A DNA stretch of 64,000 bases, from assembly GCF_012489685.1 (NCBI RefSeq), contig NC_080043.1:6326501-6390500 (forward strand). Direction: 5' to 3'. Shown here piece after piece: positions 42,350-54,000 of this stretch. Every line of letters starts with the position of its first letter. Within the stretch, counting starts at the first letter, position 1. The notes under the pieces are model-generated. The model saw nothing but the letters and a program-made list of their open reading frames with translations. It was not told where the DNA came from and searched no databases. The position numbers and the translations under genes were made by a program. Origin of the DNA: Lotus japonicus. Its lineage: Eukaryota; Streptophyta; Magnoliopsida; Fabales; Fabaceae.

Positions 42350-42793
42350 CCATTCAAAAGCAAACTCCATGTGAATATGATGTGGGTGAATACAAGTCAT
42401 GCTTTGAAATAAAAGAGAATTTCAAATCAGCTTTATCTATGACCTAGGAAGTAATGAGTAATAGAACTAAGAATCTCATTGAGAGTTTGATTCTGGCATA
42501 AGATGATCGCTAACAACATGCCTTACACATGAAGTCGAACTAGAAATACTGTTTCCAATGGTGGACAAGTGAGTAACACATGATAACATACCCTTGTGAG
42601 GGGAACAACAACTTGAACGGTTGTTAATACCCTGGGAGCAAAATGAGCAATCTGCCCAAGGAGGGGCTTGTGCCTGATTAGATAGTTTGCGAGGCAATAG
42701 CTTACCAAGGCAATGATTAGTAGCTGGTCCAAGAGGATGATCAGCCATAGTGGGAATGAGACACGATCCAGACTTCTACGCCAGTAATGGTGG
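42350..42793 (+). pseudogene. Decayed plastid 16S rRNA 5' region in nuclear DNA (NUPT), copy 1
   Basis: About 440 bp follow the plastid sequence just upstream of and into the 16S rRNA gene. Recognisable are GAGAGTTTGATTCTGGC, GAGTAACACATGATAACAT, CCCTTGTGAGGGGAACAACA, GATTAGATAGTTTG-GAGGCAATAGC and GGTCC-AGAGGATGATCAGCC. It ends at the conserved CAGTAATGGTGG block. Many C-to-T and G-to-A changes and small indels show it is old and not a functional rRNA gene. Confidence 0.85.
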
Positions 42794-42965
42794 ACACACG
42801 AGTTTTTCATGGTTTTTTAGCCTCACAAAGCCTAGAAATACTAAAAGAAAGTCGTAAATCAGCAAAATTTAGCGTGGCCCCAATGCTCTTATTGAATTTT
42901 ACTCGTCAGCATTATTCAAACCGACGCAAAGCTAACGAAAATAAGCGTTGATTTTTAATTGTGCT

Positions 42966-43411
42966 CCACTTAAAAGCGAACTCCAAAAGAATATGAAGCG
43001 CATGGATATAAATAATGCTTTGGAATAAAAAAGGGTTCTAAATTAGCTTCGTCTACAAACAAGGAACATGTAAGTAATGCAACAAGGAATCTCATGGATA
43101 GTTCGATCCTAATTCAAAATGAGCGTTGGTGGCATGCCTTAAACATGCAAGTCGAACGACAAGTGGTGCTCCAAGTGGTAAACGGATGAGTAACACGTAA
43201 GAACATGCCCTTGGGAGGGAAAAGCATCTAGAAACGACTACTAACACCTCATAAGTTGAAGATCAAAACAAGGAATCCGCCCGAGGAAGGGCTCGCGTTT
43301 GATTAGCTAGTTGGATAGTCAATAGCTCACAAAGGCAATGATCAATACCTGGTCGGAGAGGATGATCAACCACACTAAATAAGACCTAGACTCCTTCGAC
43401 AGTAGTGGTGG
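42966..43411 (+). pseudogene. Decayed plastid 16S rRNA 5' region in nuclear DNA (NUPT), copy 2
   Basis: It has the same plastid segment and the same end points as copy 1 but is less decayed: GATAGTTCGATCC, GGCATGCC, GAGTAACACGTAAGAAC, CCCTTGGGAGGG, GGAATCCGCCCGAGGA and GGAGAGGATGATCA are easily seen. It is not a working gene: only about the first 350 bp of 16S are present. Confidence 0.88.
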
Positions 43412-43440
43412 ATACACGAGTTTATGCTGGTTTTTTACCC

Positions 43441-43884
43441 TCACAAAACCTAAAAATACTAGGTGGTTGAAGGCTCGTGAGATTCTATTATTACTCATGA
43501 TGGGGTCTTCATATCAATAAGTTAGCATTGATCAAACCGACACTAAAAGAAACAAAAAATTGCATTCCATTAATTATCAAGTTAGAGTCGGCATGTACAA
43601 CCGTTGTTTTAAAAACTAATTAGTGTATGATGTAGTGCTATGTTTATGGCGTCACCATAGATTCGGCTAGACGATGGTAATAGTAGCGTCAACTAAGGAA
43701 TTGTCGCTAGAGCATTGGCTTCAATCTATTTAATGTGAGCCACAACACTATATTAAATCAATTGTAGTGTCAGCTTTTGCTTCATTTGCATCGGCTAAAA
43801 AAGTGATGCTAATAAGCGTTTTTTTTAATGAAGCATGTAATTCTCAAAAATATTTTCATATCGAACATTTATAAATTTTTGGAA
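43441..43884. other. Repeat-like DNA, possibly CACTA-related, no gene
   Basis: It contains scattered CCGACACT, GTCAGC and CATCGGCTA motifs in both orientations, like the first part of the tandem units. No transposase or clear end was seen. Confidence 0.3.
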
Positions 43885-43985
43885 AGATAAATTGCATTCG
43901 CCGGGAATTAAATCCCTAAACCTCCTCACCTCAATCTATATATCCCTTAGCTTTTACCACTTCAGCGATCATTCGAGGATATATA
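43885..43985 (-). repeat. Possible tRNA-derived SINE head
   Basis: On the minus strand it reads like a decayed tRNA-related promoter: GCTGAAGTGGTAAAAGC (box A-like) and, further on, GGGATTTAATTCCCGGCGAATG (box B-like). This layout is common at the 5' end of plant SINEs. It is too degenerate to be a tRNA gene, and no poly(A) end was found. Confidence 0.4.
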
Positions 43986-44400
43986 ATATATTATTGTTTA
44001 ATTGCAAGTTATATATTGTATACAAGTAGCAGTCTAATTTCGGCGTCATCATTAAGTATGAAAGAATAGGAATCCAATCCTGTCTAGGGGAAAAACTTAG
44101 GGGAAGAGGAAATTTAATACGAATATTAAATTTATACATCTTAATGGTGCTGATAAAGACATGTACTACCCTGTAGAAAACGACATGTACATTGTCGTTT
44201 CATTCTTATAATTTAAGCCTGCAGATTTTAGTGAACCCTTCCTCTAGTGAAACTTCATTGCTTTTGTCATTTAGACACTAGGAAGAAGTTTCCAGTACTA
44301 AGATGATTTAAACACGTGGAGCATTATCAAGCACTAGATTTTGAAGAGGGTAGTCGGCACAAACTGTGAGCTTGAAAATGAAAGGCAAAGTTTGAAAATA
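43986..44400. other. AT-rich intergenic DNA
   Basis: No gene or repeat boundary was recognised. Confidence 0.3.
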
Positions 44401-44540
44401 CATCCTTCGGTCATTATTATAAGCAAAAGTTAGTTTTTTAGATTCATTTAATAAATGATGTAGACTATTTTAATGACCACATATATCATTTATTGAATGA
44501 ATTTAAAAAACGAATTTTTGCTTATAATAATGACCGGATG
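44401..44540. mobile_element. Stowaway-like MITE (about 140 bp)
   Basis: Its two halves form a long inverted repeat: the left arm has CCTTCGGTCATTATTATAAGC and the right arm its near reverse complement, GCTTATAATAATGACCGG. It is next to TA on both sides. The CGGTCATTATTATAAGCAAA end is typical of Tc1/mariner-type MITEs in dicots. Confidence 0.7.
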
Positions 44541-45580
44541 ATATAGTGGCTAGGTGGGAGAATAGTGAGCATTAAAGCCATCATAGATAGTGATAGATTA
44601 ATTAAAGTTATAAACTGTATATTAGTAAGAGACCCCAATTGATCACTAGAGAAAAGATTTCATGGGGTATTAACCTTGGGCAACAAAGGCTAATGATCAG
44701 ATTTTGGGTGGAGCTCTCCATTAAGATTTAAAAATTGAGGCATGTGATCAATTATTGGCACCATATATTTATTGAGTTGAAAAGTATGGTACGAGATATG
44801 TACGATTTTAAAAATAAAATACTCATGCCTAAGACCTTATTTACAAACTAAAAAGTAAATAATTAAGAGTCCGTTCATATTGATAGTGACATGGAAAATG
44901 GTTTGTTCCAACTGCTATTTGTATACTATATGCACACTTCACTCACATGAGAGTTCATGCATCATTAATGAAAGTGCTCTATTAGCATCTAAATATAAAA
45001 TACCGCTTAAATGTTAAGTCGATTAAGCCGACATCATGTTGCATCGTCTAAATGATAATTATTTTCGGTCGATGCATATGCAAAATTTGACTTTTGGATT
45101 TGTAGCAGCAGTTTACAAGTGACACTACTTTTGCTAGTGAACTTTGCATGGGCAATGGCCAACGCAAAGTGGCCATTGTACGACGCCATTGTGCATGGCC
45201 CAAGGTCTAGCGTCAGCTTTAACCAGCTTTAAAATGACATCGTACAACCAAACAACATGACTTTACGGTTAGCAAATGTTAACTGTTATTGTTTCTCTAC
45301 CCCACCCCATTATAAGCTTCCTTCTCTTATAACTCCCTTATCTCTCTGCCTCTGTCGCCGCACCCTCACGCTCTTCCCATCGGTCGTATCTTTTTTCTCT
45401 GCTGCCCTCACCTCTCCTGTTGGCCCTTCTTTCTTCTCTGACCCTTTTCCCTCCACTTTTTGTCGTGTACCCCTTGACCCTATTCCATCAACATCTCCCT
45501 CAGCCCTTTCGTCCTCACCACCCCCAACCCGACGCTGCCTTCACCATCATCATCTCCCTTGACCCCTTTTTTCCTCTAGC

Positions 45581-45583
<3 letters not shown>
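44541..45583. other. Intergenic DNA, no gene recognised
   Basis: The part from about 45250 is C- and T-rich and gives low-complexity open frames, which were not called genes. Confidence 0.35.

Positions 45584-45632
<49 letters not shown>
45584..45632. repeat. (CT)n microsatellite, about 24 units
   Basis: This is an uninterrupted CT dinucleotide run of about 48 bp within a pyrimidine-rich zone. Confidence 0.95.
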
Positions 45633-45634
<2 letters not shown>

Positions 45635-46100
45635 TTAACCTTCCTTTGACGGCGCCACCAAACCTCCGTACTTCCTCCACCACTGGATCCTTCTTCCTCT
45701 CTCTGTTTTCACTCATTTTTTCCTCATATCTCCATCTGCATTTTTATCACGATATCTATTATATTACTCATTTCTCTCTTCTCTTTTTTACCTCACACTA
45801 AGTGTGAGTGAAACTAAAGCGTGAATGGAGTATTATTCTTTTTTATGGATATATCATGAGACGCCCCAAGGACATCCCATCACAGCCATCGCACCTGGCT
45901 AAAAGTACTACTTTATTATGACAAATAGTTTTTGAGTTGTTTTACTTTTGTGAATGACTTGGAGAGCATGATGGAGCACATAAGTTCACACAGTGGAAAA
46001 CGTACATGCAAATTAAATAACACTCTCACGCTTAAGTTGGCTAGATAAAGAATCCTCCAAGTATAGAAGAATGATGTATGAGCAATTATGAGAAATGCTT
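45633..46100. other. Intergenic DNA, no gene recognised
   Basis: Pyrimidine-rich at first, then ordinary AT-rich sequence. Confidence 0.35.
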
Positions 46101-46124
46101 AAGTTATAGAATGACCAAAAATCT

Positions 46125-46257
46125 TTTTTTTTTGAAAGATGGAAGTAGCATAAATAGAAGAAACAAGACTTGGGAACAGAACCCTCCCAAGTGGATTCGG
46201 AAACAAAAGAGAACACAAACAAGAGCTACAAAACAAAATAAAGAAGCAGCAAAACCA
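46125..46257 (-). mobile_element. Short retroposon insertion (5'-truncated LINE-like) with 24-bp target duplication
   Basis: A 133-bp insert with a T run at its left end (a poly(A) tail on the minus strand) is bounded by an exact 24-bp direct repeat at 46101-46124 and 46258-46281. The long target duplication and poly(A) show target-primed reverse transcription. The body has no coding content. Confidence 0.75.
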
Positions 46258-46281
46258 AAGTTATAGAATGACCAAAAATCT

Positions 46282-46624
46282 ATTTATAGAGTTCGATATG
46301 AATGATAATGTACATGTGTTTAACCTTTATTTAATCATTATAAATAGTTTTCGTGACAGTAGCTTTTCTTTTGTGGTCTCGAATAGTTAACTCTCAAATA
46401 ACTTATCCTGACTAGTTGAGTTGGACGAGTTAATATTTTACCTTGGTTGCTCTAGCTGACCAGCCTAACATTCACTTGGTTGTGAGCCTTTTGATGGTCG
46501 GTCAAGACAATAATGGGCTGTGTTGTGTGACTATTTTGGTCAGTCAAAACGTACATAATGAGTAACATGATAGAAAGAAGAAAGATATAAAAGGAAATTG
46601 AGTAGAAATGAAAAAATTTGGGTA
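46282..46624. other. Intergenic DNA, no gene recognised
   Basis: Ordinary AT-rich sequence with no features found. Confidence 0.35.
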
Positions 46625-46633
46625 TTGAATAAA

Positions 46634-47826
46634 GGTTTAATACATCAGAAGACCCCTGTAATTGTAAAGGGAATTAAATCCAGGGCCTAGAAAATTTTGG
46701 CATCAAATTGGGTCCCTAGAAAAAAAATTTTAATTCAATTAAGACCAAAGTGTGCCAGCCTTCAATTTTATCTCAGTCATTAATTCCACGTGGTGTTTAT
46801 TATTATTTTTTAGTTAAAAAAATAATAAACAATTATTTTTAATTCCAACTCAATTAAATAATCAGAAAAAAATTTAAAAAACTTAATAAATAACCTAATC
46901 TAATAATCCTTAACTAAACAAACTAATAATCTAACTAATAAATTAATCTAATAATCTAACCTAATCTAACTATAACCAATCCCTAATTAAAATCTTTCAT
47001 CCCCAAATTGAACATTCATCTTCTTCCAACCCCTCACTGCACCACCAGTCCACCACCATATCTCTCCCCCATAATTCACTCCCTCCGCCACAATCATCAC
47101 CTCCACCACCAAATCATTTTCACCCAGCCATCTCAACCCCCATCACCAGAAATCCAGAAGATAAGAAGAATGAAACCCAGAAGAAAAGAATCAATACTAT
47201 AAGATCCATCAATTTTGAATACCAAACCCACCAACCCACTGCCATCATCAAAGTTTTGAGTTTTTACGTTCAAGATCCTGGTATTTGATATTCAAAACAC
47301 TAAAGCCCCATGTTTACACGTTTAGAACCTTGAAAGGCAAAAGTTCAGAACATAAAAACCCAAACTTTTTTCTATCAAAACGCCAGAAGAGGGTGGTGTG
47401 GGAGGAGAAGAGAGGAAGAGGGGAAGAGAGGTGGCTGTGAGAAGAGATAGAATAGAGGAAGAAGATGAACATAACACATAATGAAGAAAATGAACGAATT
47501 CTTTTGGATTTTTCACTTTTTTGTTTTTCAGAAGAAAAAAAACTAATTTGTTTTTTTAAAAAAAGAAAAAACTGGGAATTACTAACTAGCATAAAATTAA
47601 GGATTAATATTGATTTTCAATTAATTATAACATGTGGCATTATTTAGATTTAAAAAAAATAAAAATGTCACGTGGAATTGCTGACTAGGATAAAATTGAA
47701 GTCTGGCAGCATTTGTCCTTAATTGAATTAAAAAAAATTCTTAGGGTCCCAATTTGATGCGAAAATTTTACAGGCCCTAGAACTGATTCCCTTTACAATT
47801 ACAGGGATCTTCTAATGTATTAAGCC
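46634..47826. mobile_element. Non-autonomous Mutator-like element with long TIRs (1193 bp)
   Basis: The first ~170 bp and the reverse complement of the last ~170 bp are clearly alike (GGTTTAATACATCAGAAGA versus GGCTTAATACATTAGAAGA, then CCTGTAATTGTAAAGGGAAT in both). The 9-bp target duplication TTGAATAAA is exact (46625-46633 and 47827-47835). Long TIRs plus 9-bp duplication define a MULE. The interior is AT- and CCA-rich with no transposase. Confidence 0.88.
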
Positions 47827-47835
47827 TTGAATAAA

Positions 47836-48876
47836 TTGAAACTCTTAACGTATATCATATAAATTATGACTGCCAACAAGATGTTAATCTAATGATAAGC
47901 AAATTACAAATTAAAAAATCAGGAAAAACATTTGTTGCGATTCGGGAATGCATTAGTCTTGACTTATATAATGAGGGTGGAGACACCGTTCAAAACAAAC
48001 TACAAATTGCGACCCCATAGTCAAATTCTTGAAATTCTGATTAGCAGGTGCCATCTGCATCAAAAGGATAATACAAGGGTCACAGCACCATTGTGAGCCG
48101 AAAATGTTGGTTCCGGGACAAGATGCTATATTCTAGCTGTTATATCTTCCGAGTTCCTTTCTGTTCTTCAGCAATTGCTAGCCCCACTGGCCTATACCAC
48201 CAGAGCACCTCAAGTGACATACATAACAAGGTCCTTTTAACCAAAGAAATTGTCTCTAGTCTCTAAATGAGTTGCTGTGTACCCTTAAGAATGAAAGTGA
48301 TGGATCAACGGAGGGAGCTGCAGAAGACTCCTTGTATAATAAAATGGCCAGTAAGTGGGATATTATTGGACTCAAACTTTGGTTAAAAGTGGGTACAGGT
48401 GAGAGTGACAGAAGAGAGGAGCCATATATGCATGGGAATATGAACAAATCATGATAGGAACTCACTGTTCACATACACATATAACGTCATAATTCTCATG
48501 TCAGTGCATAATTGCTTCAATTCCAGCTGCTGCTAGCTCTTCATTCTTTTAATGGGGAGACACAATGATCGGCCAGTTTCACTCTTGTTCTTTTGGATAA
48601 ACAGGGAATTCATTCATCAAAATGGACAAAAAAGAAAGTTGCAAATCGAGAAAAGAATATTGTTACATGAGCACAGTAAAATTCTACATATATCAGCAGA
48701 TATGGTTTTTAAGTTGTTTAGTGCAAGGAAATGAAGTAGATCATATAGAACAAGAAGCGAATTGTGAATTAAATAAAATTAAATTAAAAGAGAAAAAATG
48801 CAGGCTGTGTGCTTCTTTGCCTAAGATTTCTTTTGCTTCCTGATAAAAACGCATGGTGCAACTCAACATGCTCCAT
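47836..48876. other. Intergenic DNA, no gene recognised
   Basis: Short frames only, without recognisable motifs. Confidence 0.35.
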
Positions 48877-48893
48877 GATGTACTAGCTTACTT

Positions 48894-49065
48894 TTTTTTT
48901 TGATAAGCCAAAAAATATATTGAAGAGAAGTACAAGGGGTTCTTCAACCCAATACAATGAGAGCTATAAATAGCTACAAAGATTACACCTCAAGTTACAT
49001 AAGAAGGAAAAAAGAAAAAAAAACCCTTGGGAGCAAGGCTGTGCAAATAATGCCTCATTAAAACC
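48894..49065 (-). mobile_element. 5'-truncated LINE fragment with 17-bp target duplication
   Basis: On the minus strand the insert starts CGGTTTTAATGAGGC and ends with TTTTTTGGCTTATC and a poly(A), the usual 3' end of plant L1-type LINEs. It is flanked by an exact 17-bp direct repeat (48877-48893 and 49066-49082). Only the last 172 bp were copied, so no coding region remains. Confidence 0.82.
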
Positions 49066-49082
49066 GATGTACTAGCTTACTT

Positions 49083-50388
49083 ATTCCTGAAAAAAAAGGT
49101 GGCACGGTTGTCTTATACGTACCATTTCTCAAGTTTCATATCTTCAAGGTAATTCAGAATTATTACTGATCAGCTAGCCAACTTGTTGACATGAGTGATA
49201 GAGTATAAAAGTTTGGGAAAAGTATAGACATCATCTACCAACATTGCCTACACTTTGTATGGTATAACATGTGTAATGGTGGAGATTTAGTTACAATCCT
49301 GGTAGAGCATAGGATTTGGTGATAGTGAAAAACATCATTTTGGATTAGGGCGATTCAGAGTCCATCATAGGATTTGATGGGTGCTTTGTAACAAAGAAGT
49401 GATGTGCTTCTTTTTGTATTCTTGAGAGTCTTGGTGTCAGACTTAGCGAACATCAGTTAATTAGTGGGAAATTTTCCACATCAGAAAGCTGGACTGGACG
49501 TAGCCTTCGGTTGGTGAAGATGAATCAGGATTCATAGGGTTTGGATTTACTGAGAAATTCTTAGTGTTTTCATCTCACAATGTTTATATTACATCGATCT
49601 CACATATTTCTTAAGCATAAGTGGGTTAAAACTTTGATATTGAATTGCATTACATACCAAGTTGGTTTGAGGCGACCCAAAGGATCCACATCTAAGTGGA
49701 TTACGTGTTGGCCAGCCGAGACGACTAAAAATGGCTTTCATCTCGTCCAACTTACCGCCGAGGAAACTTAAGTTGTCATTCTCATAATACCATTATAAGG
49801 TTTCATGCGGGAATCGTAATCTCAGAAGACATACATAAAAAACTCCATCAAGGCTCAACGATTCGAGTATGATTTTTACCATGTCTCTAAATCTAGGCTT
49901 CATTATTCATATATATTTACATAAACATTACTCATTTTGTTATCTCGTTGTTTTTTATGATTATGAATTTCTCTATTGACACTCTCATAGTGAGTATATT
50001 TACAAGTACCTTCCCCTGCGATGTCAACATCACCGCGTCCGCCGCGCCGAAAAATCCATTAGAACCGTGCACCACCGCAGAAGATTCAACCATCCGGTAG
50101 CTCAGATTCTTGAAGAACAAGTCCAAAAGACACTAATTTTTAGAGCAACGCGTAAAGCTTATGTGGTGTCTTTAAAAGCTGAAAGCAGATGAAAATTCTC
50201 TTGCCAGATTAGCTACGCGTATTGTGGCATAAAACGGACCTTGAAAATAAAGCACCAGAGAGCAGAGGGGATCGAGACATCTTCCATAGGATTCAGGGTC
50301 ATTTGATGACTTTACTATTGAGGTGGAGCCACCAAATAACCTTAAACTGTGACAACTGAGAAGAAACTTCCCCATAAGTATGCACAAG
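49083..50388. other. Intergenic DNA next to the large MULE
   Basis: No gene was recognised. Minus-strand frames at 50172-50414 and 49932-50126 have a somewhat protein-like composition and could be exon debris interrupted by the MULE insertion at 50398, but no family is recognised. Confidence 0.35.
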
Positions 50389-50397
50389 ACATTAAGG
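50389..50397. repeat. MULE target-site duplication, left (GACATTAAG)
   Basis: The exact 9-bp repeat recurs at 58754-58762 on the other side of the element. Nine bases is the Mutator superfamily length. Confidence 0.93.
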
Positions 50398-50439
50398 GGA
50401 TTTGGGTTTGGCACCCCACCCTTTAGGCTACGCGCCCCA
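50398..50439 (+). repeat. Left terminal inverted repeat of the MULE
   Basis: This matches the reverse complement of 58712-58753 at about 35 of 42 positions, including TTGGGTTT, ACACCCCA/GCACCCCA and CGCCCCA. Confidence 0.85.
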
Positions 50440-50467
50440 GCATTTTTTTTTTATTCCAAAACTACCC

Positions 50468-51081
50468 ATCGGTAAATGATTTGCCGATGTCAAAATACCA
50501 ATCGGTAAATCATTTACCGTTATTGTTCCTCAGTATGAACACCTTCATCCCATTACCCAGAACACGAAGAACAATATCGGTTAATAATTAACCGATTCTA
50601 ATATTGTATCGGTATATCATTTACCGATTTGTAATCTGGAAGTTTGATCACCTTTTCACCATTACTCCTCCCTCCACCAACCCCTCCACCATTACTCCTC
50701 CCTCCAACAACCCCCCACCAGCCCCCCATAACTCGCCCAAACTACCTTATTCTCCATTACTCCACTCCTCCCTCACATTTCACCTTCCCACCACCACCAC
50801 CATCTCCACATTTCCACCACCACCACCACCAACACCACCACCACCAAGGGAAAGCTTTTAACTTCTGGTAAGTGTTGTTAACTTTGGTACTTTATTTATA
50901 GTTAGTTTAAGTAGTTAGTTGTTAGTTTAAGTAGTTAGTTTAGTTAGTTAAGTTGGTAATTTAAGCTGCTGAATCGTGAACTGAATCGGTAAATGATTTA
51001 CCGTTATAGTACCGGAATTTGATTTACCGTTATGGGGTCGGAATTTGATTTACCGTTATATGGTCGGTTATTGATTTACCG
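50468..51081. repeat. Eight subterminal palindromes, left end
   Basis: Variants of the palindrome CGGTAAAT-N-ATTTACCG occur at 50468-50488, 50501-50519, 50576-50596, 50608-50628, 50985-51004, 51012-51029, 51038-51055 and 51064-51081. Some copies vary in both arms so that pairing is kept (for example CGGTTAAT...ATTAACCG). They lie between the terminus and the transposase ATG. They are good candidates for transposase-binding sites or stem-loops in the transcript. Confidence 0.85.
50640..50850 (+). repeat. CCA/CTC-rich low-complexity tract
   Basis: This C-rich stretch gives spurious Pro/Thr/His-rich open frames. It is likely part of the untranslated leader of the transposase gene. Confidence 0.6.
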
Positions 51082-51095
51082 TTTTTGTTCCAGGG

Positions 51096-54000
51096 ATGAC
51101 AGAGTCATTTTTCTTTGGTGAATCACAATTGATACATGCTGTTGGATTGGAAAATGATAATCCAGAGGAGCAACCATCACTAGCTGAACCTCCGATTATA
51201 TCTATAGATGTCTCTCATTTGTATCATACTGATCAGGTACTCATTGCACAAATTTTTGCATGCTTTGTTTGCTTTGTTTATGCCTTGTTTTATGCCTTAT
51301 GCCTTGTTTATCCTGAAACAGCGTTTCCCTTTGAAAGATGATCTTATGAAATGGGTTCGCGACATTTCTATGGCAAATAATTTTGTTTTGGTGACAACAA
51401 AGTCTGATAGTGGTGCGAAGGGAAGAAAAGAATATGTCATTCTGGGGTGTGAGAAGCATGGTGCGTATATTCCCTACAGAGAACCGGATCTTGTTGAAGG
51501 AACGTCAACACAAAAGACAGGTTGTCCTTTTAGGCTAAAAGGACGACGTACGAAAGATGATAAAGGTTGGTGATTGAAGGTGATGGACGGTAGACACATC
51601 CATCTCGCAGCTGAGTCACTAGTTGGCCACAATTACGCTGGTAGACTGAATAGTGAGGCGAAGGAGGACGTGATAAATCAGGCTAAGACTTGGGTTCCAC
51701 CTAGAAAGATGTTGGCGTCCTTGAAGGAAAAAGATCCTTCAAACTTGACTACCATCCAACAAATTTATGGTGTTTGCAAGCGGTTCAGACAATCCGTTCG
51801 TGGGTCACTGACAGAGATCCAATACTTGTTGAAGAAGTTGGACGGTGAGAAGTATGTTCACTTCGAACGAAATGAACCCGGATCGGAAGTGATTAGAGAT
51901 ATATTTTGGGCTCATCCGAATGCCGTCAAACTTTTCAACACATTCCCATATGTAGTGATCATGGATTGCACATACAAGACCAGCAAATACAAACTACCCT
52001 TGCTCGAGATTGTTGGTCTGACCTCCACGGATAAAACATACTCAATAGCATTCTGTTACATTGGCAGTGAGACCACAGAGGACTACATTTGGGCATTGGA
52101 GTGTATGAAGTCTCTGATTTCCGACCAATCTAGGTTGCCTAGAGTGATTGTGACGGACAGAGATCTTGCTTTATTGAGTGCTGCTTCACAAAGCCTTCCC
52201 ACCACCACCCATTTACTATGCTTGTGGCACATCAACAAGTGTGTTTTGGCAAAGTGCAAAGAGTATGTTGGCACGGATGATTTTGCTCAAGAGGTTATGG
52301 ACAAGTGGGCCGAATTGGTAGATGCTCCAACAGTTCCAGAATTTGAAGCTCATTGGATTGAATTGTTTAACATGTGCAAGCATAAACACAAGTTGAAATT
52401 TGCCACTTATTGTTCTACTACATGGTTGGTCCACAAGCAGAAATTTGCCAAGGCATGGACAAATCATGTGATGCATTTTGGAACAACAACAAGTAACAGG
52501 TACAAAAATTATGTTATGACTTGTTATATGTATTTCATTTCATAGATTATTACAGTATTAATTCTTACATGTGCGTTGTTGGTTTGCAGGGCTGAAGGTG
52601 CACATGCCAGCTTGAAGTTGATGTTGCGGAACAGTAAGGGTGACCTGGCCACATCATGGGATGCGTCGCATAGTTTGACCACCAATCGCCACACTGAGAT
52701 AGTAGCATCGTTTGAGCGCAGTATGAATAAAATTGATCACCTTTTCAAGACCCCTTTCTACACAAATATTAGGGGATTTGTGTCAATCAAATGCCTGAAA
52801 CTCATTGATGCTGAACTGACAAGAATGCGAGCCTCCGGCGGCAGATGCGATTGCTTATTGAGAGAGACTCATGGACTACCTTGCGGTTGTCAACTTGCAG
52901 GTTACCGGTCAACCACTCTCCTCTCAACTACTTCCAATTATTTATATTTGTGATTCAATGTAACATGTCTGTGAACTTGCAGATTATGAGAGGATTCCGT
53001 ACGAGGCCATTCATCCATTCTGGAAGAGCCTAAGTTGGGAGCATGTACCTGTTGTAGATACTGGCAGCTCAGATATTTGCGGACTAAACCATGGAGAGAT
53101 GCACCCAGAAGTTGAGGCACTGACACGTTATTTCCATTCTTTGGATACTGGAGGGCAGAGTATGGTAAGGAGGAAGCTTCAAGCGATATATTGTCCTGAA
53201 AGGAGTACACTATGTACTCCTGAGCTTCGGATAAAGTCCAACCGCACTCCTAAGTTGAAGGAGAGCAAACAACCCAAGGGTCGAGCAATAGGATCCTTGA
53301 CTCGTGATCCTTCAACGTTTGAACTTACTGACAAGAAGATTAAAGAGGAAAAGAAGTCTTCACAACCAGCAAAGAGGAAGAAGCGTGTGAAGAAGTCTGA
53401 TACAAGCCATTTCATGTGTAACTTTCCAGCCTTTCTCCATCCATATATTGGCACAATTACAGATGTTGAGGATGATGGTAACTGTGGCTATAGATCCATT
53501 GCTGCATTAATGGGGCATTCCGCCGGTCAGGACGGTTGGCCTTGGGTTAGGGCTACATTGATACAAGAACTTGAGACCAATGTGTTAATGTATAATAGGA
53601 TGTGGGGCACAGATGTTGTTAATGCCTTACATAATCGTCTCACTCTTCCTATTGGTGACCCGGCCACCCCTGACAAATGGTTTCAACTGCCAGAGATGGG
53701 ATACCTTGTTGCCACAAAGTACCAATTGGTTCTCGTATCCTTATCCTCTATGGGTTGTAACACATACTTTCCACTGATAGGAGCCGGCCCACGAGATGAG
53801 CATTCTGTTATAGCTATTGGACATGTGATAAATCACTGGGTACAGGTATATTTTGACCAAATACACTAATATTTTAGTTGCCTACTAGCTTGTCGATTAA
53901 TTTTTGTATGTGGAAGTTATCTAATTTTATGGTTATTCTCTAAAATGCAGCTCCAATTAACTGCTGGACATCCTATGCCGACTATTGCTCCCCAGTGGGA

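Larger units (their letters stand above)
42193..43440 (+). repeat. Tandem ~610-bp repeat units carrying plastid 16S rDNA
   Basis: A unit starting ACGAGTTT...GTTTTTTA...CACAAA-CCTAAAAATACT begins at 42193, 42798 and 43416, so the period is 605 and 618 bp; the third unit is cut off after about 50 bp. Each full unit has a transposon-like first part with GTCAGC and CCGACGC motifs and a second part derived from the plastid 16S rRNA gene. The two units have diverged considerably. Confidence 0.75.

Noticed and set aside
42350..43411. A functional or bacterial 16S rRNA gene
   Set aside because: Only the first ~350 bp of 16S are present, in two decayed copies; the upstream sequence also matches plastid DNA, so this is nuclear plastid debris.
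43885..43985. Functional tRNA gene
   Set aside because: Box A- and box B-like stretches are present, but the cloverleaf pairings and anticodon region are not. It was kept only as a possible SINE head.
45257..45638. Ser/Leu/Pro-rich frames of 101 and 72 codons
   Set aside because: They are pure low-complexity translation of a CT/CCA-rich tract with a microsatellite and no other coding signal.
49932..50414. Two minus-strand frames (64 and 80 codons) next to the MULE
   Set aside because: The composition is somewhat protein-like, but no motif, splice partners or start could be supported. Noted only as possible exon debris.
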